DNA from: an uncultured Clostridium sp.
Lineage (GTDB): Bacteria > Bacillota > Clostridia > Clostridiales > Clostridiaceae
Assembly: GCA_946575275.1 (NCBI GenBank)
Contig: CAMNZV010000017.1
Location: forward strand, 1 to 15,544
Reading direction: 5' to 3'
DNA length: 15,544 nt
Under the pieces are notes generated by a model. The model ran no database searches. It was not told the origin of the DNA and saw only the letters and a list, made by a program, of their open reading frames with translations. A program made the translations under genes and the position numbers. Of the stretch, positions 1-6,273 are shown piece by piece; within the stretch, counting starts at the first letter, position 1, and each line of letters opens with the position of its first letter.

Positions 1-317
1 TTACACCATTTAAGGCACAGGTTAGTTGCATAACAAGTGAGATTAATAAGAAAATACCAGAAGAAATCAAGAAAAATATAAGGATTGGTACTGTACATAC
101 TTTTCAAGGGGCTGAAAGAAGGATAATAATAATGTCTACAGTGTATGGTGAAAATGAAGGTTGTTATTTTATAGATGCCAATAAAAGTATGTTAAATGTT
201 GCTGTTTCTCGTGCAAAGGATAGCTTTTTAGTTTTTGGTAATGTCAATAGTTTAAAAAATGATAAAAGCAGGGCAAGTGGGTTATTAAAGCAATATATTA
301 TGAATAATAGCATATAA
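1..317 (+). CDS. Superfamily I DNA/RNA helicase, C-terminal fragment (5' end outside window)
   Basis: The open frame runs in from the left edge (first full codon at base 3) and stops at 315-317, giving about 104 residues. Two late helicase motifs are visible: GTVHTFQGAE (motif V type) and, about 45 residues later, LNVAVSRAKDSFLVFG (motif VI type, with the SRAK arginine). This combination is typical of the AAA_12 C-terminal RecA-like domain of UPF1/DNA2-like SF1 helicases, which use ATP to unwind nucleic acid. An internal ATG at 132 lies after motif V and is not the true start. The N-terminal Walker A and B motifs are off the window, so length, extra domains and subfamily cannot be given. No clear terminator hairpin follows before the next gene at 414. 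Confidence 0.85.
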   Translation, partial: TPFKAQVSCITSEINKKIPEEIKKNIRIGTVHTFQGAERRIIIMSTVYGENEGCYFIDANKSMLNVAVSRAKDSFLVFGNVNSLKNDKSRASGLLKQYIMNNSI

Positions 318-413
318 CTGATTTATGTAGAGACTAATATTAATATAAAATTTAACACCAGTATGAGAAATAATTAGCAAGCACTATAGTCGAAAAGAAA
401 GGAAATTATTCTT

Positions 414-1076
414 ATGGATAATAATAAAGTGTGGTTGGATGTACCATATAAAGAAAAAGATGAAGCTAAATCACTTGGAGCTAGGTGGGATGTTGATAAG
501 AAAATGTGGTATGTGCAAAATTCTAAAGATTTATCAAAATTTAAAAAATGGATAAATGATACTGTAATAAATATTAAGGCAGAAAATCCTTTCTATATAG
601 CATATGGTTATCGAAAATGTTGGAAATGTGGTAGTGCTACACCAGTAATAGCTTTATGTAGTGAAAATTATAAAAGTCTTAATGTTGATATAAATAATAA
701 AGAACAATGGGTAAATGAAAAAGGGTTAGTTTTTTTTCAATATATAAAGTATTTATCAGATAATATAATTAAAATAATTAATGAAACGTTTCCTTTTTAT
801 AAGAATGGTTTTTCTAAATTTATACAGAAAAAATATTGGAATAATCATTGTCTTAAGTGTAGTGCACTTCAAGGTGATAACTATTTGCATGATGAATATG
901 ATTCAATATTTTCACCAACAACTAGAGAAGAAGCAGAGAAAGTAACGCTAATAGAAATAGAGCTTCATAAAGCAATAGAAATGAGCGGTTCCTATGGATA
1001 TTCATCTACAAATGATTTAATAGAAACATATTCCTTAAAAATTACTTATAACGATTTTATAAAGAAAAAGGGTTGA
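414..1076 (+). CDS. DUF5710-like protein with two CxxC pairs
   Basis: The protein is 220 aa. Residues about 5-47 (VWLDVPYKEKDEAKSLGARWD, then WYV) fit the short DUF5710 module, whose usual signature is a VPY...GA.WD..K..WY pattern. The rest is not recognised. It carries CWKC at residues 69-72 and CLKC at 146-149, which suggests one structural zinc site made of two distant knuckles. No signal peptide or membrane segment is seen, so it is probably cytoplasmic. The start is supported by AAAGGAAA about 10 bases upstream. DUF5710 is often found on toprim, primase or mobile-element proteins, and the helicase upstream would suit a DNA-related role, but that is inference. A weak AT-only hairpin (AACAAAT at 1116-1122 with ATTTGTT at 1134-1140, then T-rich) could end the transcript. 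Confidence 0.8.
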   Translation: MDNNKVWLDVPYKEKDEAKSLGARWDVDKKMWYVQNSKDLSKFKKWINDTVINIKAENPFYIAYGYRKCWKCGSATPVIALCSENYKSLNVDINNKEQWVNEKGLVFFQYIKYLSDNIIKIINETFPFYKNGFSKFIQKKYWNNHCLKCSALQGDNYLHDEYDSIFSPTTREEAEKVTLIEIELHKAIEMSGSYGYSSTNDLIETYSLKITYNDFIKKKG

Positions 1077-1215
1077 TTTTTAACTTACTAGTATGAATAA
1101 GGAATTAATTTAAATAACAAATAGAAAATATTGATTTGTTTTGGTTATTTATAATTGTGATGTATATAGTTCCGTAATTATTGTATTTTAACATATAGGA
1201 GATGATACAAAAGCT

Positions 1216-1884
1216 ATGAAAGTATTTGTAACAAGTGATATTCATGGAAGGTTTAATGTACTTAATAAAATTATCGAGTTTGTTAAAGAGAGGCAAGATA
1301 TAGATTGCATAATTTTATGTGGAGATATAACTGGAGACCATGTATTTAGCTATTTTTATGAACTTGAAGATAAGCAATACGAGGATTACAAAATAATTAA
1401 GGATAAGCTACAGCAATTGAATAGAAAAGTTTTATTTATTCAAGGTAACCATGATGTATTTACTGTTGATAAGTCAGATATTACTTATTTACCTTATTGT
1501 AAGACAGAATCTTTTAATAATTTCATAGCTATAGAATATGTTAATTTCCTTATGTATGGAACAAAGCGTGAGGGAAATGAACAAGATATGATATGCAGGC
1601 TATCTAAGCTTAATATAGACAATAAAAGCATTATTATATCACATCTTCCACCATACAAATGTTTAGATAAAGCTAATAATGGTGTTTATTACGGGAGTGG
1701 AGCTATTAGAGATATGATAAAGGAAAAAAAGCCTGCATATTTTTTCTGTGGGCATGTGCATGACTCTTTTGGTTTTAAAAAGTTACATAATACATTTGTT
1801 TTCAACGCTGCTTGTAATAAAATTACAACAAGAGGCTGGGTTGTAAATTTAGAAACTGCAAAGTATGAGAAGGTAATATTATAA
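1216..1884 (+). CDS. Calcineurin-like metallophosphoesterase
   Basis: The protein is 222 aa with the complete metallophosphoesterase motif series: D8-x-H10 (SDIHGR), G36-D37 (CGDITGD), G77-N78-H79-D80 (QGNHD), H143 (SHLPP) and G179-H180-V181-H182. These residues bind a dinuclear metal centre (commonly Mn2+ or Fe2+) and hydrolyse phosphate mono- or diesters. The substrate cannot be read from sequence; small bacterial members act on cyclic nucleotides, nucleotides, proteins or nucleic acids. No signal peptide or TM segment is visible, so it should be cytoplasmic. The start puts the DxH motif at the very N-terminus, as usual; AGGAG lies at 1198-1202, a rather long spacing of 13 bases. It is separated from its neighbours by 139 and 240 bases, so co-transcription with them is uncertain. 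Confidence 0.92.
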   Translation: MKVFVTSDIHGRFNVLNKIIEFVKERQDIDCIILCGDITGDHVFSYFYELEDKQYEDYKIIKDKLQQLNRKVLFIQGNHDVFTVDKSDITYLPYCKTESFNNFIAIEYVNFLMYGTKREGNEQDMICRLSKLNIDNKSIIISHLPPYKCLDKANNGVYYGSGAIRDMIKEKKPAYFFCGHVHDSFGFKKLHNTFVFNAACNKITTRGWVVNLETAKYEKVIL

Positions 1885-1910
1885 AAATACAATTTCAAAA
1901 TGGACAAGTG

Positions 1911-1939
1911 TTGATATATATGTGATTTTTAAATATCCT
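1911..1939 (+). promoter_or_regulatory. Possible sigma-A promoter for the HD-domain gene
   Basis: TTGATA (1911-1916) and TATCCT (1934-1939) are separated by 17 bases. They lie in the 240-base gap before the HD gene. The -10 is only a partial match, and the implied 5' leader of about 180 bases shows no structure I recognise. The rest of the gap holds only very short reading frames without convincing ribosome binding sites. Confidence 0.3.
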
Positions 1940-2124
1940 ATATTTCTTTTAGAGAATATAAATGTATGTAAAAGGTAGAGGTAGTATTTATGAGTAAATG
2001 TGGTATATGAGGAAAAGAGGGTGCAAAGGATAGAATAGGTGAAAATGGGGAAGAAGATATTTGAATATTTGAAATAGAAAGCGAGCACAATAGTGCAGTT
2101 GATATCATATGAGGGGGAGATCAG

Positions 2125-2697
2125 ATGGTTTATATGGATGATAGAGAGGAACTTACTAATATACTTCTTAATAACAATGGAGATGATATTTTATCTTGTG
2201 CAGATAAAATATTAGAATTAGTACCTGAATTAATAGTTTGTAATAAATGCGAACATGAACATAGAGCACATAAATATAATGTTTATATACATATTCTTCA
2301 TGTAGTTGCAGGTATAGATAGTGATTTAACACTTAAACTTGCAGCATTATTTCATGATATTGGCAAACCTTATGTTAAGAAAAAGGTGAATGAAAAGGTT
2401 CGTTATTGGGGACATGAGGAGGTTAGTGGTATAATTTCTAATCTTGTACTTAATAGACTTGGTTACGATGAAAGTATAATAAATGATACATGTACTTTAA
2501 TAAAGATTCATGATAAAAAAATCAAGCCTACAATTAACGATATAAAATTAGTTGTTGATAGCATTGGAAAAATGAATTTTGAAAGATTGCTAAAATTACA
2601 AACAAGTGATATTTCTGCACATGCAAATGAGTATGCTGAAATAATAATTCCTAAATTAGATAAAATTAAAGAAGTATACATTAATAATAAATTTTAG
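2125..2697 (+). CDS. Stand-alone HD-domain phosphohydrolase, CCA-enzyme type
   Basis: The protein is 190 aa. Metal-binding HD superfamily residues are in order: a His in HILH (56/59), H77-D78 in AALFHDIGKP, H97 in WGHEEVS, and H129-D130, with a late D162 in LQTSDISAH. The run from about residue 54 to 112 (LHVV..D..L.LAALFHDIGKP......W.GHE..S......L.RLG) is the pattern of the HD domain attached to bacterial CCA-adding tRNA nucleotidyltransferases. Here there is no nucleotidyltransferase head, so it is an HD-only paralogue. HD proteins hydrolyse phosphate esters or nucleotides; the substrate here is unknown. The start is set by GAGGGGGAGA ending 4 bases before the ATG; a second Met four codons in is less well placed. 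The ytaF gene downstream is convergent. Confidence 0.85.
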   Translation: MVYMDDREELTNILLNNNGDDILSCADKILELVPELIVCNKCEHEHRAHKYNVYIHILHVVAGIDSDLTLKLAALFHDIGKPYVKKKVNEKVRYWGHEEVSGIISNLVLNRLGYDESIINDTCTLIKIHDKKIKPTINDIKLVVDSIGKMNFERLLKLQTSDISAHANEYAEIIIPKLDKIKEVYINNKF

Positions 2698-2752
2698 TAA
2701 AAATTAATGGGAAATTATATGATGCAAGAAAATGATACAGGGATGTGATCAT

Positions 2753-2801
2753 GAAATTTAAATAGGCGCCATTATGGCAACCTATTTTCTTGAAAAATTT
2801 C
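2753..2801 (+). terminator. Probable terminator between convergent HD gene and ytaF
   Basis: AAATAGG (2760-2766) pairs with CCTATTT (2781-2787), with an inner GCC/GGC (2768-2770 and 2776-2778) and loop ATTAT. An outer GAAATTT (2753-2759) can also pair with AAATTTC (2795-2801) after a 7-base bulge. The inner stem is followed by TTTTCTTG on the + strand. There is no good T run on the - strand, so it fits best as the end of the HD transcript, though it may act both ways. Confidence 0.5.
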
Positions 2802-2861
2802 CCTTTTGGAATTGTTAATGATTAGTGGTCAGAAAAGCTAGGCATTCATCAGATACTCTTT

Positions 2862-3476
2862 TTATAGGACTTGCTTCATGCCTATTAATATTAATAAAAT
2901 ACCAGCTATTAAAGTAGCCTTTTTTCCTAGATTCCATTTATTAAGGAAATCAGTAATATAGTTACCTGCCCAAAGAGCTAAAAAGCTTATGACCGCAGAA
3001 AAAAGTCCTACAAAAAGTGAATTTAATCCAATCATGCCTGCACTTAGACCGCCACCAATATTGTTAATTGATAGAGCAATACCAAGGAAAGTAGCTTCTT
3101 TAAAATCAATGTCTTTAGAATTATCAATATCTGCATTTTCAGGTTCTTTTAAAATATCATAGACAGTTTTTTCTTTATTAGTGTTATCTTCTATTTCAGA
3201 ATTGACTTCTTTTTTGAAATAAGGTTCTATTATAATCCAACAACCAATAATTACAAGTAATATCATACTTAATATAGAAGATATATGATTATTTAATAAC
3301 TTTGGTATGATGGTTCCTAAGAATGCGGCAAAAGAAGAGATAAAAAAAGTAATAATGGAAATCCATAGATTTTTTAAAACAGATATTTTTACACCACGAA
3401 TACTATAGGCAATTCTAACACTTATATTATCAATGTTATTAGCTAAGGCAATAAAAATTGTATAGATAAAACTCAT
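2862..3476 (-). CDS. ytaF: YtaF-type sporulation membrane protein (MntP/DUF204 superfamily)
   Basis: The protein is 204 aa with about six hydrophobic segments arranged as two similar halves. The first half opens with ALANNIDNISVRIAYSIRG and the second with GIALSINNIGGGLSAGMIGLN, the paired motifs of YtaF. An acidic, Lys-rich cytoplasmic loop (about residues 91-125) separates the halves. YtaF belongs to the same superfamily as the Mn2+ exporter MntP and is linked to sporulation in Bacillus; a transported ion has not been settled, so Mn2+ export here is inference. The size matches the family. The start is supported by AAGGAG 6-7 bases upstream. It is a single gene: the HD gene is convergent and the next - strand gene ends upstream at a strong terminator (3662-3702). 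A loose TTCACT/TATTAT pair (18-base spacer) about 40-70 bases upstream of the start may be its promoter. Confidence 0.87.
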   Translation of the reverse strand: MSFIYTIFIALANNIDNISVRIAYSIRGVKISVLKNLWISIITFFISSFAAFLGTIIPKLLNNHISSILSMILLVIIGCWIIIEPYFKKEVNSEIEDNTNKEKTVYDILKEPENADIDNSKDIDFKEATFLGIALSINNIGGGLSAGMIGLNSLFVGLFSAVISFLALWAGNYITDFLNKWNLGKKATLIAGILLILIGMKQVL

Positions 3477-3661
3477 GAGTATTCTCCTTTTTTATATTAT
3501 TTATATTGCTATAATATGGAGTTAATATAGAATAAGTGAAATGGTGATTTGTATCATGTTTAACAGATATAATAAACCGATAAGATTGCATATAAGAAAG
3601 AATGATGAGTAATGTAAAAAAAGTAATGCCAGTGAATAAAGAACAAATGTAAGTATAATAA

Positions 3662-3702
3662 GAAATGCTTAATGTTAGAAACATTAAGCATTTCATTTTT
3701 TT
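3662..3702. terminator. Strong Rho-independent terminator with a 15-bp perfect stem
   Basis: GAAATGCTTAATGTT (3662-3676) and AACATTAAGCATTTC (3680-3694) form a perfect 15-bp stem with loop AGA. On the + strand it is followed by ATTTTTTT (3695-3702). On the - strand it is followed by TTATTATAC. It starts 26 bases beyond the stop of the - strand gene 3720-4157, so it most likely ends that gene; the + strand T run blocks antisense transcription as well. Confidence 0.8.
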
Positions 3703-3719
3703 AGTCTGAGCTAAAGTCT

Positions 3720-4157
3720 TCAATTTTGTATTCCTTTAACTTTTACAATATTTTGATAGTTTGAAAAGAGAGGGATGTTAAAGCCATATACTGTGATTTC
3801 ATATTTTTTATTTATTGATATTGCCCAATATAAATCTTCAGAATTATGTTTCATTTCTATAAAATTGTTTGCGTTTTTGAATACTCTAATTTCACCATCT
3901 TCAGTTTGTGCATAAATTAAATACACATCGGTATTTTTATGCTTTATTACTCGTTTATTTGTAATGGTTACTTTATAAGTATCTCTAATAAAATGAGGAG
4001 AGAGCATAATTACAATAATTATTACAATAACGGCAGGTATTAATATCAATATTCCTGTCTTAGATTTTAAAAAATTATTATGTCGAAAATTATTAAGTCT
4101 AAATTTTTTATATTTAAATTTATTATACCTAAATATATTAGTAATATTTCTTGGCAT
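3720..4157 (-). CDS. Single-pass membrane protein, DUF1523-like extracytoplasmic domain
   Basis: The protein is 145 aa. Residues 1-33 are very basic and Asn-rich, and residues about 34-53 (GILILIPAVIVIIIVIML) form one TM helix. By the positive-inside rule the N-terminus is cytoplasmic. The remaining 90 residues outside form a compact beta-type domain (YKVTITNKRVIKH...VYLIYAQTEDGEIRVFKN...YEITVYGFNIPLFSNYQNIVKV). That pattern resembles small DUF1523-like membrane proteins of Firmicutes and phages; the family name is from memory and the function is unknown. AGGAGG lies 6 bases before the ATG. The gene is probably monocistronic, with a strong terminator close after its stop. The N-terminal coding region contains a 15-bp repeat described separately. 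Confidence 0.72.
   Translation of the reverse strand: MPRNITNIFRYNKFKYKKFRLNNFRHNNFLKSKTGILILIPAVIVIIIVIMLSPHFIRDTYKVTITNKRVIKHKNTDVYLIYAQTEDGEIRVFKNANNFIEMKHNSEDLYWAISINKKYEITVYGFNIPLFSNYQNIVKVKGIQN
4071..4130 (-). repeat. Four degenerate 15-bp tandem repeats in coding sequence
   Basis: Four in-frame 15-bp units encode RYNKF, KYKKF, RLNNF and RHNNF (residues 10-29), a [RK]-x-[NK]-[KN]-F repeat just before the TM helix. The units differ at several bases, so this is an old repeat rather than a recent expansion. Confidence 0.75.
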
Positions 4158-4167
4158 AATACCTCCT

Positions 4168-4183
4168 CAATTTAGATAAATTG
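4168..4183 (-). promoter_or_regulatory. Palindrome abutting the ribosome binding site
   Basis: CAATTTA-GA-TAAATTG is a perfect 7+7 inverted repeat next to the AGGAGG of the gene ending at 3720. It could be an operator or a small hairpin near the ribosome binding site. AT-rich palindromes of this size can arise by chance. Confidence 0.3.
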
Positions 4184-4304
4184 ATTCTCTTTTATTCTTA
4201 CTTCTAATATTTAGACATTAGTATATTGTAGATGTAAATAATTTCTTGATTAATTTGTACTAACTTCAATGACATGTTCCTTTAAAAATTCCTATGGGTG
4301 AGTA

Positions 4305-5039
4305 CTAAAAAGATGACTCTCCCGCAGCAAAAGCTTTTATAAAATCTGCTTCAATGTCTTTTATATTTTTATACATTAATTCAATGCCTAGAAGCTTTTT
4401 TAAAAATAATATTTGTTCAGATGTTAGTAACAGTTCCTTATACCATGGCAAATTTTTACGTTTTACTTTAGGTTCAAAGGAAGAGTAGAGCAAATACAGA
4501 AAAAAATCGCCCAAATAAGAAAAGTCTAAATCATAGGGATAGTTATCGTTATTGGCCCATCTAGATAGGCCGAAGTCAAGTAGATTAACTTTGCCATCAT
4601 TAATTAATACATTAGGTATCCTAATATCCCTGTGAACAATACCATTTTCATGAAGATATCTTATAATACTAATTAGCTGAATACCTATATTAAAGAATTC
4701 CTCCATAGTAAATTTGTGATTACGTTTAAAGAGAAGCTCCTTTACGGTGAAGCCTTCTTTAAATTCCAATACAAACCCGTAAAAGCCTTTTTCATTTATT
4801 ACACCTAAAAGCTCAGGGATTCTTTTATCCTTCAATTTTGATAGTATAACTGCTTCATACGCATTTTTATCTGAATTTCTCTTAAAGAGAGTAGGCTTAA
4901 ATTTCTTTATAATAACCTTTTCTCCCGTATTTGATCTAGCAAGAAAACATAAGCCATATCGACCTTCTCCAATAGGTTCTTCAATGGTATATGTTCCTAC
5001 TACTTTCCCAGAGTATTTTAGCGTTTTGCAAAACCACAT
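4305..5039 (-). CDS. Small Ser/Thr protein kinase, soluble, kinase domain only
   Basis: The protein is 244 aa, slightly below a usual kinase domain. It has a glycine loop GEGRYG (24-29), the VAIK-type lysine K45 (VIIKK), a helix-C glutamate at E62, HRD at 136-138 with N143, DFG at 155-157, and a helix-F Asp (YLGDFFLYLLY, D178). The catalytic loop reads HRDIRIPN, with Arg where Ser/Thr kinases normally have Lys. The activation segment is very short and no APE motif is visible, so the C-lobe is reduced. Key residues for ATP and Mg binding are present, so activity is likely. There is no TM segment and no PASTA or sensor domain, unlike PrkC. The start is 3 bases after the zinc-ribbon stop and has no clear ribosome binding site, which suggests translational coupling. 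Substrates are unknown. Confidence 0.85.
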   Translation of the reverse strand: MWFCKTLKYSGKVVGTYTIEEPIGEGRYGLCFLARSNTGEKVIIKKFKPTLFKRNSDKNAYEAVILSKLKDKRIPELLGVINEKGFYGFVLEFKEGFTVKELLFKRNHKFTMEEFFNIGIQLISIIRYLHENGIVHRDIRIPNVLINDGKVNLLDFGLSRWANNDNYPYDLDFSYLGDFFLYLLYSSFEPKVKRKNLPWYKELLLTSEQILFLKKLLGIELMYKNIKDIEADFIKAFAAGESSF

Positions 5040-5042
5040 ATC

Positions 5043-5390
5043 TTATTCATTTACTTTTTTGCCGCATTGCATACAGAATTTTGCATTTGGAGGCAGCTTC
5101 TCTCCGCAATTCATACAAAATGAGGTGTCATTTACCTTTTCACCACATTGCAAACAAAACTTTGAACCAGCTGGAATTTGAGCTTTGCATTTAGTACAAA
5201 GCATATTATTTCCCCTTGAAGGCGGTTCATTATAAATAGGCGTATTTGGGTACTGATGTCTATTTTTACGATAAGAACTGCTTCTGGAAGCTATTATATC
5301 AAATAAGTCTCCGAAAAGACCTTTCTTTTGATAGTGGTTACTTCCATAATGACCATGTCTATAATGTTTTCCACTTGATGAAGAACTCAT
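5043..5390 (-). CDS. Double zinc-ribbon protein upstream of the kinase
   Basis: The protein is 115 aa. The C-terminal half holds two treble-clef-like zinc ribbons: CTKC (65-68) with CLQC (79-82), and CMNC (92-95) with CMQC (106-109), each ending in the G-x-K pattern of the zinc_ribbon_2/DZR families. The N-terminal 60 residues are Ser-, His- and Tyr-rich, low in complexity and probably disordered (SSSSSGKHYRHGHYGS), apart from a short hydrophobic stretch GLFGDLFDII. It lies directly before the kinase and must be on the same transcript; GAGG sits 9 bases before its ATG. Such zinc ribbons are common as adaptor modules in Firmicutes. A plausible role is kinase partner or substrate (the N-terminus offers many Ser), but this is inference. 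Confidence 0.82.
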   Translation of the reverse strand: MSSSSSGKHYRHGHYGSNHYQKKGLFGDLFDIIASRSSSYRKNRHQYPNTPIYNEPPSRGNNMLCTKCKAQIPAGSKFCLQCGEKVNDTSFCMNCGEKLPPNAKFCMQCGKKVNE

Positions 5391-5464
5391 ATTTTTATAC
5401 CTCTTTCTTTTTAGAATTTAAATTATATTTCTTTTAAAAGTTAGTTTTAATAAATTTATTTACA

Positions 5465-6154
5465 TTATACATTATTTTGTTTTCGCTTATATCTATTTTG
5501 TAATAAAAGTCCTGTTGATATTAATAGTATAAGACCTATTAATGTAATAATAATCCCTAGTATATTTTTGTCATAAACCTGTGCCCCAACAGATACCCAA
5601 ATTAGTGTGCCAGGTATTCGTGATAATCCATATACGAAAAATAGCTTTGATGCTTTAATAGGTGTAAGACCAGCTATGTACATCATCAAATCTTTTGGAA
5701 TAACAGGGATTAAACATATAATTAGCATACCAAGCATACCTTTTGTTGAATTTAATATTTTTTCTATTTTATCTATTTTGTCTTTGGGTATAAACCTACT
5801 AATAAATTCGTACCCAAATAATCTTGAAATGTAGAAGGCACATACTGTTCCAAGCATTAATCCAACCATAGATAATAAAAATCCTAATGGAATGCCATAA
5901 ATAAAACCACCACATACGTTAAAAATATCACCAGGTATTACAACTAAAAGTACATGAACTGCTTGCAGCAATATATACATTAAAAAACCTAAGCCGCCAA
6001 AGGATCTTAAATATTCTCTTAAAGCCTCGGGTTTTTTCACTTTTTCAATAATCCATGGTGCAAAGTTTATTCCTAAAATAACTATTCCTGATATTATTAT
6101 AATCATAACTACTAATTTAATCTTTATTTTATGGTCAATTTTTTCTGTTTTCAT
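5465..6154 (-). CDS. TVP38/TMEM64 family (VTT-domain) membrane protein
   Basis: The protein is 229 aa from the ATG at 6152-6154, which has GGAGG 6 bases upstream. A longer frame to 6181 exists, but its first ATG lacks a ribosome binding site. It starts with a basic segment and a TM helix (about residues 12-34). The VTT core follows: VVIPGDIFNVCGGFIYGIPLGFLLS...GTVCAFYISRLFG, then a re-entrant-like LIICLIPVIPKDLMMYIAGLTPI and a C-terminal TM with a basic tail (NRYKRKQ). This matches bacterial YdjX/YtxB-like TVP38 proteins, relatives of DedA and of eukaryotic lipid scramblases TMEM41B/VMP1. Lipid or ion handling at the membrane is likely; substrate unknown. No separate promoter is evident in the 35 bases after the ATPase terminator, so it may rely on readthrough. 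Confidence 0.87.
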   Translation of the reverse strand: MKTEKIDHKIKIKLVVMIIIISGIVILGINFAPWIIEKVKKPEALREYLRSFGGLGFLMYILLQAVHVLLVVIPGDIFNVCGGFIYGIPLGFLLSMVGLMLGTVCAFYISRLFGYEFISRFIPKDKIDKIEKILNSTKGMLGMLIICLIPVIPKDLMMYIAGLTPIKASKLFFVYGLSRIPGTLIWVSVGAQVYDKNILGIIITLIGLILLISTGLLLQNRYKRKQNNV

Positions 6155-6189
6155 AATACCTCCGCTAATATTTAAGTGCAAAAATCAGT

Positions 6190-6236
6190 GTCATAGTACC
6201 TGGATTAATTTGAAGCATCATTGCAGGCACTATGAC
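6190..6236 (-). terminator. Terminator or attenuator between the NiCo-ATPase and VTT gene
   Basis: Read on the - strand, GTCATAGTGCCTG (6236-6224) pairs with CAGGTACTATGAC (6202-6190): 13 pairs including one G-U, with a 21-base loop. The matching + strand RNA would have an A-C mismatch at that position, so the stem favours - strand transcription. A TTTTT run follows 5 bases after the stem. The late, short U run suggests partial termination that would let some transcription reach the VTT gene. Confidence 0.6.
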
Positions 6237-6273
6237 CTTAAATTTTATTATAACCAAATTTACGTTATTTAGA

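Noticed and set aside
1116..1140. AT-only hairpin after the DUF5710 gene as a firm terminator
   Set aside because: The stem is 7 bp of mainly A-T pairs with an 11-base loop; too weak to list as a feature, though possible.
1105..1296. 63-codon - strand frame
   Set aside because: It overlaps the start of the metallophosphoesterase and AT-rich spacer, with no ribosome binding site.
3477..3660. A Mn2+ (yybP-ykoY) riboswitch upstream of ytaF
   Set aside because: I looked because ytaF is related to mntP, but none of the conserved GC-rich loop segments of that class is present on the - strand.
3439..3723. 94-codon - strand frame overlapping the ytaF start
   Set aside because: It runs through a strong terminator hairpin, overlaps the ytaF ribosome binding site and start, and shows no family pattern.
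4984..5194. Two + strand frames of 65-67 codons
   Set aside because: They are antisense to the zinc-ribbon and kinase genes; their Cys/His pattern mirrors the zinc-ribbon codons.
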